A DNA stretch of 64,000 nt, from contig NZ_LS398548.1 of NCBI RefSeq assembly GCF_900327275.1, positions 1,054,001-1,118,000 on the forward strand, given 5' to 3'. Below are positions 38,512-47,250 of the stretch, one piece after another. Under the pieces are notes generated by a model. The model had not been told where the DNA came from, made no database searches, and worked only from the letters and a program-made list of their open reading frames with translations. The DNA is from Orientia tsutsugamushi. GTDB lineage: Bacteria; Pseudomonadota; Alphaproteobacteria; Rickettsiales; Rickettsiaceae. The translations under genes were made by a program, and so were the position numbers. How positions within the stretch are numbered: the stretch's first letter is position 1; each line of letters begins with the position of its first letter.

Positions 38512-38886
38512 ACGCCAGTTTAGGATAAGAAAAGGCAGGGAAGGCATAATATAAAAAGTCTACGAGAGATAATGTACAATTAGATTATGCGATATATTTA
38601 AATATAATTTCAATTAATAATAGTTTATTTATTGCTCATATTTCTACAAGTATTAGTTCATAATACTATACTTAATAACCTGAACATTGACCATTGTAAC
38701 ACTTGTATATATATCTCTTTCTAACTGTTTCTTATTCTAAATTTGCATTTGCAAACATGCGAGCAATTAATAAATTGCTATTAATTAAAACTATATTTAA
38801 TATATCACATAATTATAATTGCATATTATCTCTTGTATACCTTTTGTATTGTGCTTTCCATGCTTCTTCTTATCCTAAACTGGCGT
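38512..38886. repeat. Palindromic MITE, copy B (complete)
   Basis: A 375-bp, almost wholly self-complementary element. It starts ACGCCAGTTTAGGATAAG and ends CTTATCCTAAACTGGCGT, with inner arms GAGATAATGTACAATTAGA and TAATTGCATATTATCTC. It is flanked by a perfect 5-bp direct repeat TTATA (38507-38511 and 38887-38891), good evidence for transposition. The centre (TTGCATTTGCAAACATGC) is shared with copies A and C; in copy C it lies in the opposite orientation. The reading frame at 38703-38990 that crosses its right end is spurious. Confidence 0.9.
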
Positions 38887-38891
38887 TTATA

Positions 38892-39464
38892 ATAATAAGA
38901 TGTAGTAAAAAAGTAATTAGTATGACATATAAAGACAGACAGAATACTCATAAAAAAACAATGAGAACTGCTATGCTTTATCTAGCTTAAGGTTTTTGCC
39001 TAATAGAAAACTTTAGTAAGTATCTTAAAAAAAGAAGTATAAAAACAGGTTTAACTCTAGATATAAGCATTAAAAAAGCAATAACACTTATTCTTACTAA
39101 GTTATGCAATTTTTTTTATATATAGCTGGTGCTATTATACTTCTTTTTTGTAATCTCGCTTACCGCTTTCTAAGATTTATACCTTACTTCCAAGTTTAGC
39201 AAAAGGTATAATTTTGAGTGTTCTCACATGAAATACATTTAGCAGATAATTTGCTATGGTTCTTTTTCTCTCTTGTTCGAATACCTTCCTTTACTATGCA
39301 GATTTTAATTTAGCTTATGAATTAGTTGATATCTAGTATCTGTAATGATTTTGATCCCAGATAGAATATGAATGCTAGAGTTCTTAAGTATTCTAGCCAA
39401 TCTTGATCATTATTTCTTAGCTTTTATTGCTCTTACTTTTTTAAGTTAAAAATTTATTAACACT
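38892..39464 (-). pseudogene. Heavily decayed DDE transposase remnant
   Basis: No open gene is present. Read on the minus strand with frameshifts, the right half gives HILSGIKIITDTRYQLIHKL and SKGRYSNKREKE. The first resembles the ITDTGYQGIQK region of the IS5-type transposase at 8047-8955, but the surrounding sequence differs, so it would be another IS5-like subfamily. The left half (38892-39110) shows nothing recognisable. Confidence is low because the match is short. Confidence 0.35.
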
Positions 39465-40331
39465 TTACACTACAGTATAATATGAAATAGTAAATTCACT
39501 TTTTAATTGATTATCAATACTACAACTCAGATCATTTTCTACCATATAGATTGATGATATATCTGTTAAATAGCAAAAAAACTCAAGTTGATAAATATAG
39601 TGGCTAGAATCAATGTTAGTTAAGTAGCACCTTGGCAAAGGAGTATTACTTATCATTGGAGAATCTTCCATAATTTTTTCGATAGTTTTAATTGTATCTT
39701 TGCAACAATTTGAATTATACTTACCATTTCCTACCTTAGTAATTCTAAGCTCAGCCTTACATTTTATTATCTGAGTTGCAGAAGTCCAGTTAATTAAATT
39801 CTCCTGTATAATTTTACTATTAGGAATTAAAACTTTTACATTATTTTCATTAATGATAGTAATACATCTGCCTCCAATTGCACTAACAACTCCACTTACT
39901 CCAGCGACACTGATTATATCACCAATTTTAAATGGTCTTTCAATCATAATAATAACACTACTCATAAAATTATTAAAGAAATTTTTTGCGCCTAGCCCAA
40001 TACCTATACCTACTCCTCCGCTAATAACAGCAAAAGCGCTTAATGGAATGTTAGACATTTGTAAAATTGTTATTAAATAAACAGCAGAGATTAACCATTC
40101 AAATATTCTCCCTAAAACTTTTGCTGTATGAAGTTCAGTAGTAATATGATTGACTATAGCTACTCTAACAAACTTTTTGAACTTTTTATAGTGTCTTATA
40201 CCCAATAATAATAATACTGCAGCTAAAAATATATTGCCTACATAAATATCAGCATCTTGGCTGATGTGAACTAATGGAAAGTTCCATATTTCCAATATAA
40301 TATTTAAAGCATCTTTTAATGTTTGAATCAT
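39465..40331 (-). CDS. MscS-family mechanosensitive channel
   Basis: A small-conductance mechanosensitive channel of the MscS type, releasing osmolytes on hypo-osmotic shock. The 288-residue product has three membrane helices (about residues 28-50, 78-97 and 98-125). The pore-lining segment is SGGVGIGIGLGAKNFFNNFMSS, with the alternating Gly/Ala pattern of the family, followed by the MscS beta domain IERPFKIGDIISVAGVSGVV and the cytoplasmic alpha/beta part. It is monocistronic and surrounded by mobile-element remnants, but its frame is intact. Confidence 0.9.
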   Translation of the reverse strand: MIQTLKDALNIILEIWNFPLVHISQDADIYVGNIFLAAVLLLLGIRHYKKFKKFVRVAIVNHITTELHTAKVLGRIFEWLISAVYLITILQMSNIPLSAFAVISGGVGIGIGLGAKNFFNNFMSSVIIMIERPFKIGDIISVAGVSGVVSAIGGRCITIINENNVKVLIPNSKIIQENLINWTSATQIIKCKAELRITKVGNGKYNSNCCKDTIKTIEKIMEDSPMISNTPLPRCYLTNIDSSHYIYQLEFFCYLTDISSIYMVENDLSCSIDNQLKSEFTISYYTVV

Positions 40332-40593
40332 AACTTATAGATATTTTATTAATGCAACCATCATGCAAAACAACAAAATAATTAATTTTCAAGCAACAAA
40401 GAAATCAAAATTAAAACTGCAGTAATCCTAATACAATATGATTTAGTATTTTAATTACATTATATATTTCACATTATATACTATAATACGTATTTTTATG
40501 AAAGGAAAAGATTGGTTGACATTAAGCATATTATATAATCAGACATGTTAACATAATTATGATTTATGCAAAAACAATATTCTTATGCACTTA
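40332..40593. other. Intergenic gap
   Basis: AT-rich DNA between the MscS gene and the decayed integrase. It should hold the MscS promoter. The first part may belong to the N-terminal half of the dead integrase, but nothing readable remains. Confidence 0.35.
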
Positions 40594-41150
40594 AGTCCTA
40601 TATTTAATAAAGCTATAGATTATGGACTAGTAGACGAAAATCCTGTTCATAAAATGAAAAGCATAAAGAAGAATCAATAAATAGATATGTAACAGAAAAA
40701 GAAATGGAAGACTTATCGCAGTGCTGAATGAGAATGATAATAGCAAATTAACCAGAAGCTGAAAAGAAATTAGATCGATTAGTAAAACTTTTTGCATTTA
40801 TAGGTTTATGCACTGGAGCATGTTAAAAATAATATAGCAAAAATGCGGTAGGAAGAGATAAGATTTGTAGGGAAGATATTGTATATACCAAAAACTAAGA
40901 GCAAACATTGGAAAACACTATATATAGCTAGGTTGCAATAAAACAGTTTTATATATTTTTCGAAAAGCATATCTAGGTCATAGATAGCCAAACTATTATG
41001 ACTGTTTTATAGCAGTTTAGCTATATGAAGTTATCAAGAAAGCGTAACACGGGAAATCCATACGTTACATTTGATGTGGCAGATGATTGAAACTTACATA
41101 ACTAAACTACCAAACATTCACTCACACATGCCTTATAGGATTGAGATATG
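40594..41150 (+). pseudogene. Decayed second RAGE-type integrase
   Basis: Broken frames on the plus strand match the integrase at 3876-5225 in order: SPIFNKAIDYGLVDENPVH (40594 onward; compare NPIFNKAIEWGLIDKNPVH), NRYVTEKEMEDLSQ (compare SRYVTNEEMRRLMA) and KILYIPKTKSKHWKTLYIA (compare KIWCIPKTKSKSGKTLYIG, about 40868). A trace of the C-terminal part lies near 41040-41140. There are many stops and frameshifts and the active-site tyrosine region is not readable. It marks a site where another RAGE once ended or inserted. Confidence 0.82.
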
Positions 41151-41377
41151 AAAATATTTCTTTGTTACCAGACACATTTCTTTCATGTTATAAGTTCCTT
41201 TTTAATTTATGCTATATTCTTTTCTTAAGTATAAATCTACTAATTTTTTGTAGTTTTAGCTTAATAAATTTAATTTTGTTAAGATTTAGTTTATACTTTT
41301 TTATTGCGAGATTACTTGAAATATTAAATTAATGTGTAGTAGTAAATGCTAATTCATAAAAATAAAACCTTAGTCAA

Positions 41378-42043
41378 ATGAATCTTTTTCAGAAAATAAA
41401 TATGCAGCTTATAGGTTTTGCTGCCAGTATACTACTATACAATCTTCCTTCTATATGCATAGCAGCGCAAAATAATTCAATATGCCAAATTAATAAGCAG
41501 TTACTAATTATGTCTGAAGGGCATTATAAAATAGGCAAGCCTTATAAAATAAATGGAAAGGTATATAGTCCTAAGCAAGTTGCTAACAATTTTCAGCAGG
41601 TAGGTTATGCATCTTGGTATAGCTGTAAGAATAGCAACAGTAAAACTGCAAATTCAGATACATTTAATCCATCTCATTTAACCGCAGCTCATCATATACT
41701 TCCTATGCCAAGTATAATAAAAGTAACTAATCTGCAAAATACTCGCACCTTGATTTTAATGGTAAATGATCGTGGCCCTTTTGAAAAACGTAGAGTTTTA
41801 GATATATCAAGACGTGGAGCAGAATTGTTAGGTTTTATACGCCAAGGTGTAACAAAAGTTAAAATAGAATTGATGCATTCTGAAACTCAGAAACTACTGA
41901 ATATGATTTTATTTAATGTACCAAAGAGTATAATAGCTAAAAATATACTGTGTAGTACTGATTACTACATCAAATCACTAAATATGAAACATAAAACTTC
42001 TTACTATTACATAATGTTGAAAAATAAAAGAAAGCAACAATAG
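41378..42043 (+). CDS. rlpA: RlpA-like septal/cell-wall lipoprotein
   Basis: A 221-residue protein with a signal peptide (residues about 8-30, QLIGFAASILLYNLPSICIA) and a double-psi beta-barrel domain typical of RlpA. The domain runs through QVGYASWYSCKNSNSKTANS, TAAHHILPMPSIIKVTNLQN, LMVNDRGPFEKRRVLDISR and GAELLGFIRQGVTKVKIE. RlpA family members cleave naked glycan strands in some bacteria; the catalytic aspartate region VNDRGPF is present. There is no C-terminal SPOR domain and the last 50 residues are basic and unassigned. Orientia has only a minimal peptidoglycan, so keeping this gene is of interest. Confidence 0.88.
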   Translation: MNLFQKINMQLIGFAASILLYNLPSICIAAQNNSICQINKQLLIMSEGHYKIGKPYKINGKVYSPKQVANNFQQVGYASWYSCKNSNSKTANSDTFNPSHLTAAHHILPMPSIIKVTNLQNTRTLILMVNDRGPFEKRRVLDISRRGAELLGFIRQGVTKVKIELMHSETQKLLNMILFNVPKSIIAKNILCSTDYYIKSLNMKHKTSYYYIMLKNKRKQQ

Positions 42044-42204
42044 TAGTATTTACTCAAAAGTTACCTTTGAGATTTAACCATTTGTATTAAATAATTTAGT
42101 AATAAAGATCTTTTAAGATACAAGATAGTATAGCTGTAGGTTTCACAATCCTTTTTTGATGCAACTTCAAACTATAAGAACATAGTGCAATGTGAAGTTA
42201 TATA

Positions 42205-42575
42205 ACGCCAGTTTAGGATAAGAGAAAGCAGGGAAGGCATAATACAAAAGGTATACAAAAGATAATGTGCAATTATAATTATGTGATATATTAAATATAG
42301 TTTTAATTAATAGCCATTTATTGCTCGCATGTTTGCAAATGCAAATTTAGAATAAGAAACAGTTAGAAAGAGATATATATACAAGTATTACAATGGCCAA
42401 TGTTCAGGTTATTAAGTATAGTATTATGAACTAATACTTGTAGAAATATGAGAAATAAATAAACTGTTATTAATTGAAATTATATTTAAATATATCGCAT
42501 AATTTAATTGTGCATTATCTCTCGCAGACCTTTTACATTATGCTTTCCCTGCTTTTTCTTATCCTAAACTGGCGT
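42205..42575. repeat. Palindromic MITE, copy C (complete, inverted)
   Basis: A 371-bp element starting ACGCCAGTTTAGGATAAGAG and ending CTTATCCTAAACTGGCGT, the same ends as copy B. The central segment (GCATGTTTGCAAATGCAA) is in the opposite orientation to copies A and B, as expected for a transposable unit. Flanks ATATA and ATATG agree at four of five positions, a possible target duplication. It lies four bases from the terminus of an IS630 remnant. Confidence 0.9.
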
Positions 42576-42579
42576 ATAT

Positions 42580-42740
42580 GATAGTCATTTACAATGAGGT
42601 TCAAGCATAGAAAGAAGCAACAATAGGTTCATAAGATTCAGCAAATTGAGTAATTTGATTTCTAGTACCCATCTTCATACTAGCCCAAATTTTTTCTATC
42701 AGATTTAAATCTTGAGAATAAGGTAGCAAAAAAATAACTT
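42580..42740 (-). mobile_element. IS630 remnant (transposase C-terminus and one end)
   Basis: The minus strand reads PYSQDLNLIEKIWASMKMG, then TRNQITQFAESYEPIVAS and a stop. This is the DDE-domain end of IS630-family transposases, with the last catalytic acidic residue in the DLNLIEKIW motif. The terminus GATAGTCATTTACAATGAGG (42580 onward) matches the ends of the MITEs at 11729 and 49328. Upstream sequence to about 42840 is not clearly alignable, so most of the element is gone. Confidence 0.82.
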
Positions 42741-42854
42741 TTTAATAGACAATTTTTGCAAGATATATCAAGAGTGGAAAAAAAGAGATTAATACCAAAT
42801 AATAATCAAAGGATTATTATTAATTCTTACTTGATCTAATATCTCTTTTGATAC

Positions 42855-44162
42855 TTATTCCAAGATGTAAGCAGAATACCCTGCTGTATCACTAAGGATG
42901 TAAGTCGATTCTCCTGCTAGATGACTAATGGAGACAGAAGTAGGACAATCTACATTAATGCTATTTTCTTGTTCATTTAGTGCTAGTTCTGTGATATTAC
43001 CGTTATTTACCTCATGATTATTACACTGACGTTTATGAGTATAAAGATCTTCATGCTTATCATAACATAATTTTCGCTTTTCTACTGATGGCATAACTTC
43101 TTCAGTATACATCTGTCTTATTATTTGCAGATTTTCAATATTATTTTCTTGATAGCTTTCTATCGGTTGAGATTGATTGTTAACAGTTGAGTTATTTACT
43201 GCTTCGAATACTACATTATTTTTTACATCCTCTATAGCTAGCGAAAGCTCTAATATATCATTTAATTCTGGATCACTCGTATTTATCTCATTACTATTCT
43301 TTGCAAAATCACTATCTTCTAGATATATCTCATTCTGCATAGATACAGATTCTTCATAACAATATTGCACTTCTTCTGTAGCTACTAGCACAGAATCTGA
43401 TATGTTAGCTAATTCTTGACTATTACTATGCGTATTTATCTCATCACTATTGGTTTCAATATCATCTTCTCTGTGTTTATCTATTATCTGAGATTGAGTA
43501 TTATTGATTGTTAAGTTATTTGTTAATTCAGATACTGTTTCGCTTATTTTTTCATCATTATCATTATTTGTCTCTTGAATATTGCTATATTCTTTGAGCA
43601 TGCTATCTATGACGTTTTTACGAGTTTCTAGATCCTTATTTTTCACAATATCTAATTTCTGTTCAAGTGTTTTGAAGTAGCTTACAAAATCTTTAACATT
43701 TTTCTGTGATTCTCTTTTTATCTCAAGAATTTTAAATAGTTTCTCCAAACAATCTTTAGCACTAAATTCTATATGACCTAACTTACCGGAAATAGCAGAA
43801 AAAGGTATGTCTAGGGTGTATAAGTATTTTAATATCTCAATATTTGAAGTTAATACGGTTAATGTGCCTGCTAATACATCTAGATTGATCGTACGATTCG
43901 AATAACATATCATACTTGTGATACTTGCAGCTTCTATTATTCTAGCTGGTTGTAGTAGTTTTTCTAAATTATCTAAGTCTAGCTTAGAAATGAATTTATC
44001 AAAATTTTCATTTGAGTAAGCACTTTCCTGATTGCCATGAAAAATTTTACTTAAAAATTTCTTCGACCATGGATGACCTTCTAATAATTTTGTTTCTAAG
44101 GCATCTTTGTTATCAAGGTATTGGTTGAAGGTATATAAACTATCTTGTTTTTCATATGTCAT
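42855..44162 (-). CDS. Acidic, low-complexity protein of unknown function
   Basis: A 435-residue protein that I do not recognise. The first 190 residues are of ordinary composition and likely helical. From about residue 190 it is rich in Asn, Glu, Asp, Ser and Thr. Two related segments occur: INNTQSQIIDKHREDDIE and VNNQSQPIESYQENNIE, each near a copy of a NSNEINTSDPEL-like stretch, which suggests an internal duplication. The C-terminus has two similar short units, AGESTYILSDT and AGYSAYILE. There is no signal peptide or membrane segment. It starts cleanly at an ATG with noncoding DNA upstream. A host-directed role is possible for an isolated acidic repeat protein in an obligate intracellular bacterium, but nothing in the sequence proves it. 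Confidence 0.7.
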   Translation of the reverse strand: MTYEKQDSLYTFNQYLDNKDALETKLLEGHPWSKKFLSKIFHGNQESAYSNENFDKFISKLDLDNLEKLLQPARIIEAASITSMICYSNRTINLDVLAGTLTVLTSNIEILKYLYTLDIPFSAISGKLGHIEFSAKDCLEKLFKILEIKRESQKNVKDFVSYFKTLEQKLDIVKNKDLETRKNVIDSMLKEYSNIQETNNDNDEKISETVSELTNNLTINNTQSQIIDKHREDDIETNSDEINTHSNSQELANISDSVLVATEEVQYCYEESVSMQNEIYLEDSDFAKNSNEINTSDPELNDILELSLAIEDVKNNVVFEAVNNSTVNNQSQPIESYQENNIENLQIIRQMYTEEVMPSVEKRKLCYDKHEDLYTHKRQCNNHEVNNGNITELALNEQENSINVDCPTSVSISHLAGESTYILSDTAGYSAYILE

Positions 44163-44403
44163 ATAAGGCTTCTTTATTAATTCATTAAATAAAATTGCTT
44201 CCTATATACTCATTGTCTAAATAAATAATAACACAAATATAGCATTACTTAACTCAAAAACAAACAAAAAAACTAACAAAATTAAATTAATTTAAATTAT
44301 CTATTAACAAATCTTAAGTTTCTACGTGAAGTTATTTATATAAACTAGAGTTTGATATAAAGTGATAGGTTATATGATAACAAGAATAAGAATTATATTT
44401 GTA

Positions 44404-44624
44404 ACGCAGGATTAAGATAAGAAAAAGTAGAAAGAGATAATATACAATGGTAAATGTTAGGTTATTAGGTATAGTATTACAAAAGAATAATTGCACACAT
44501 ATTAGCAATAGAAACAACTATTAATTAAAATTATGTTTAATATATTACAAAATTATAGTTGTACATTATCTCTTGTATACCTATTACATTATACCTTTCA
44601 TCTTTTTTTGCCATAAACTTACGT
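44404..44624. repeat. Palindromic MITE, copy D (internally deleted)
   Basis: A 221-bp derivative of the palindromic family. The left end ACGCAGGATTAAGATAAG and the right end CATAAACTTACGT are worn versions of the family termini. The inner right arm TATAGTTGTACATTATCTC is well kept. Much of the left arm and centre is deleted. No target duplication is visible (TTGTA against TAGAA). Confidence 0.75.
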
Positions 44625-44653
44625 TAGAATATGTATAGAGCCAGGTAAACGAA

Positions 44654-44911
44654 ATGTATTATATACAAGTAAGTTTTACTTTTAATACACTAAGATTAAT
44701 AGTAGAAAAGCATTATTATTTATCTATATGGTGCATGCCTTATAAATCTAACCTAACTATTGTATACAATACTTACAATGAAAATTTACAGAAACAATTA
44801 GATGACTTTTTTACTCAACAATGTATGAATCGCAATGAAAGTAGCATTAGTGTTTTAGATATTGATCAATTTAGAGATTTTGTAGGTGATATATTATTAA
44901 TTGAGCGATAA
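44654..44911 (+). CDS. Small hypothetical protein
   Basis: An 85-residue reading frame, MYYIQVSFTFNTLRL at the N-terminus, with mixed composition and an acidic C-terminal third (VLDIDQFRDFVGDILLIER). It opposes the SpoT-like gene and lies just after MITE copy D. No family was recognised and there is no obvious membrane segment. Its composition is more protein-like than most spurious frames here, but it could be a fragment of a larger RAGE gene. Confidence 0.35.
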   Translation: MYYIQVSFTFNTLRLIVEKHYYLSIWCMPYKSNLTIVYNTYNENLQKQLDDFFTQQCMNRNESSISVLDIDQFRDFVGDILLIER

Positions 44912-44997
44912 TATATCTATGCCAAGCAGCTATGCTTGATTCTGCAAAGCAAAATATATATTAATGCTATGTTTGCTAGTTAGAAAAAGTTTGCATT

Positions 44998-45573
44998 CTA
45001 ACTAACATAAAGCTCACAGTATTTATTTAGCTCTATGGTAATTTCTGGTAATTTAAGATATTGAGCAAGAGGTATAAATTCTTGCTGAGTTTCAATGACG
45101 ATTTTTTGTCTTTTTCCATAAGGTTTTATGTGTATGGTTTGAATGTTATGGAATCTATCAAAAAGTTTGATCAGTAATAGTTCTGTTTTATTTTGGCTGC
45201 GTAATATTTGTATCATTTCCATAGCACTGATTTTCTTATTATCCCTAACTCTGGTAAGGTCTGAAACTTGTTCTGCAATATTAGCACCAAATTCGTACCT
45301 TATTCTTTCTTTAGTTAGTTTTGTGTCTTCAAGTGTATCATGTAGTATTGCAGTAATAATTGTATTTGTTTCAAAGCTGTAGTCTGATACCATGTACGCT
45401 ACTTTCAATGGATGTGTGTAGTAGAGTTCTCCAGTATCTCTCTTTTGCTGGCCATGATATTCTTTAGCGTAAAGTATTGCTCTTTCAACTTTATCAAGAT
45501 CAATTTTGGTGTTAAATCTTATGTTGGTTCTGAACACCTTATTTATTAAGCTCTCACTATAAAAATCTATCAT
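44998..45573 (-). CDS. SpoT-like HD-domain hydrolase (RAGE cargo)
   Basis: A 191-residue stand-alone HD domain of the RelA/SpoT family, predicted to hydrolyse (p)ppGpp. The metal-binding residues are present: TH (residue 54) in YYTHPLKVAYM, HD at 78-79 in AILHDTLEDT with the downstream ED pair, and the KLFDRFHNIQT motif that corresponds to LADRLHNMRT in full SpoT. The synthetase, TGS and ACT domains are absent. Short SpoT hydrolases are a recurrent cargo of RAGEs, and this copy lies 232 bases downstream of dnaB in the same direction. It is clearly distinct from the full-length spoT at 55081-57216. Confidence 0.85.
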   Translation of the reverse strand: MIDFYSESLINKVFRTNIRFNTKIDLDKVERAILYAKEYHGQQKRDTGELYYTHPLKVAYMVSDYSFETNTIITAILHDTLEDTKLTKERIRYEFGANIAEQVSDLTRVRDNKKISAMEMIQILRSQNKTELLLIKLFDRFHNIQTIHIKPYGKRQKIVIETQQEFIPLAQYLKLPEITIELNKYCELYVS

Positions 45574-45805
45574 TGTCCACCTCTAAATAGTTATTAATAA
45601 ATTATACCATAATTTAAACTTTTTGTATACTCCAATCCCAGATAAAAACTGGAAAAGAAGCAAATTAAATTATAATTTTTTGGATTCAGTTATCACGATG
45701 CTAAAATTAATCTTAAGTTGCATATCTCTGGTGTTAATGAGTAAAATTTTGCTGTAATTTTTTTTTGGACCAGCATTTTTTCATTTATGCATAATCTAGT
45801 GTTTA

Positions 45806-47242
45806 TTAAGCTTGCTGATAGTTTTTAACAATATTGCCAAATTTAGAATACCTACTATTATAGTGCAACTTCACTGTACCAACCTGACCATTACGGTGTT
45901 TAGCAACAATTATTTCAGCAGTGTTATAACATTTATTTTGTCTAGCTTTCCATTCTATGTGTTCTCGAGTACCTGGATCTGGTTCTGATCTAGATAGATA
46001 ATATTCGTCCCGATATATGAGCATTACAATATCTGCATCCTGTTCAATTGAACCTGATTCTCGTAGATCTGAGAGAATAGGCTTTTTATCTGTCCTTTGT
46101 TCTACAGCTCTAGACAATTGAGATAATGCAATTACTGGAATATTAAGTTCTTTTGCAAGAGCTTTTAAGCTCTGAGTAATTTCAGAAATCTCCTGTACTC
46201 GATTATACTGACTTCCTCTGGAATCAATTTTTATTAGCTGTAAATAATCAATAAATAATATTGCTAAATTATGTGTACGTTTAAGTCTACGAGCTCGAGA
46301 TCTAATTGCAGATATTGAGATTGCCGGAGCATCATCTATAAAAAAATTCCACTTTTGTATTTCATCTTGTACAGTCTTCAACTTATCAACATCTTGTTCA
46401 CCTATTTTACCGTTAAATAATGCAGAGCTATTAATTTCAGATTCTATAGAAAGAATTCGAGTAGAGATTTGCTGAGATGACATTTCTAAAGAAAAGAATC
46501 CAACTGATGGTACTACATTATCTTTAGTATTTTTTTGAGTAAGAAAATATTTACAAGCATTTATTGCTAAGTTAACTCCTAAAGCAGTTTTACCCATTGA
46601 AGGTCTGCCAGCTAATATTATTAGGTCAGAATTTTTAAATCCTCCAAGCTTTGAATCAAGGTCAAGTAGTCCACTACTAATACCGTTAATAGAGTTTTTA
46701 TTTTTAATAGCAGATGAAATTGATGTCCATGATTCTTCAATTGAAGTTTGTAATTTTGTAAATCCTTTACTTAAAGTTCCTCTTGCACCTAGATCATATA
46801 ATTGAGATTCAGCAGTTTCGATCTGACTTATAGCTAAATCTGCTAAAGTAGAAGAATACGCATTTGTTACTATTTTTTCTCCAATTTCAATTAAATAACG
46901 CCGCAGCGCAAGGTCATATACTATTTTGCCGTACTCATTAACATTAACTATACTTAATGCTAAAGTTGTAAGTTTAGCTAGATAATCTACTCCACCTATT
47001 TCATCAAATGAGGGTTCATTGCCTAGCATATTTTTGAGCGAAATTACAGTAGCACTAATTCCTTTACTAATAATGAGATTAATTGACTTGTATATTTTGC
47101 CATGTAATGGTTCATAAAAATGTTCCGGCAGTAAAAATTCGTTAATGTTATATAGCGCACGATTGTTAATCAGAATTGCCCCAAGTATCATTTGCTCTGC
47201 CTGAATATTACTTGGAGCAATCTTTGCAAGATCTTTTTCCAT
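45806..47242 (-). CDS. dnaB: Replicative DNA helicase DnaB (copy 1, complete)
   Basis: DnaB is the hexameric replicative 5'-3' helicase. The 478-residue protein has the N-terminal primase-interacting domain (NIQAEQMILGAILINNRAL), Walker A AGRPSMGKTALGVN, Walker B LAILFIDYLQLIKI, the motif VIALSQLSRAVEQRTDKKP and the C-terminal HRNGQVGTVKLHY. The gene starts eight bases after the RAGE-type replication initiator, so it is most easily read as the helicase of an element. However, it is the only complete dnaB in the window and the chromosomal one could equally have been trapped here. A second, closely similar copy begins to the right at 63361. Confidence 0.93.
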   Translation of the reverse strand: MEKDLAKIAPSNIQAEQMILGAILINNRALYNINEFLLPEHFYEPLHGKIYKSINLIISKGISATVISLKNMLGNEPSFDEIGGVDYLAKLTTLALSIVNVNEYGKIVYDLALRRYLIEIGEKIVTNAYSSTLADLAISQIETAESQLYDLGARGTLSKGFTKLQTSIEESWTSISSAIKNKNSINGISSGLLDLDSKLGGFKNSDLIILAGRPSMGKTALGVNLAINACKYFLTQKNTKDNVVPSVGFFSLEMSSQQISTRILSIESEINSSALFNGKIGEQDVDKLKTVQDEIQKWNFFIDDAPAISISAIRSRARRLKRTHNLAILFIDYLQLIKIDSRGSQYNRVQEISEITQSLKALAKELNIPVIALSQLSRAVEQRTDKKPILSDLRESGSIEQDADIVMLIYRDEYYLSRSEPDPGTREHIEWKARQNKCYNTAEIIVAKHRNGQVGTVKLHYNSRYSKFGNIVKNYQQA

Positions 47243-47250
47243 ATCACCCT

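Noticed and set aside
38703-38990. 95-codon plus-strand ORF
   Set aside because: It runs across the right half of MITE copy B into noncoding DNA; composition follows the palindrome, with no family match.
41141-41332. 63-codon hydrophobic ORF before rlpA
   Set aside because: Leu/Ile/Phe/Ser-rich reading of AT-rich DNA, starting within the dead integrase; no motif or ribosome site.
44332-44517. Minus-strand ORF of 61 codons
   Set aside because: Lies largely on MITE copy D and reads as low-complexity hydrophobic sequence.
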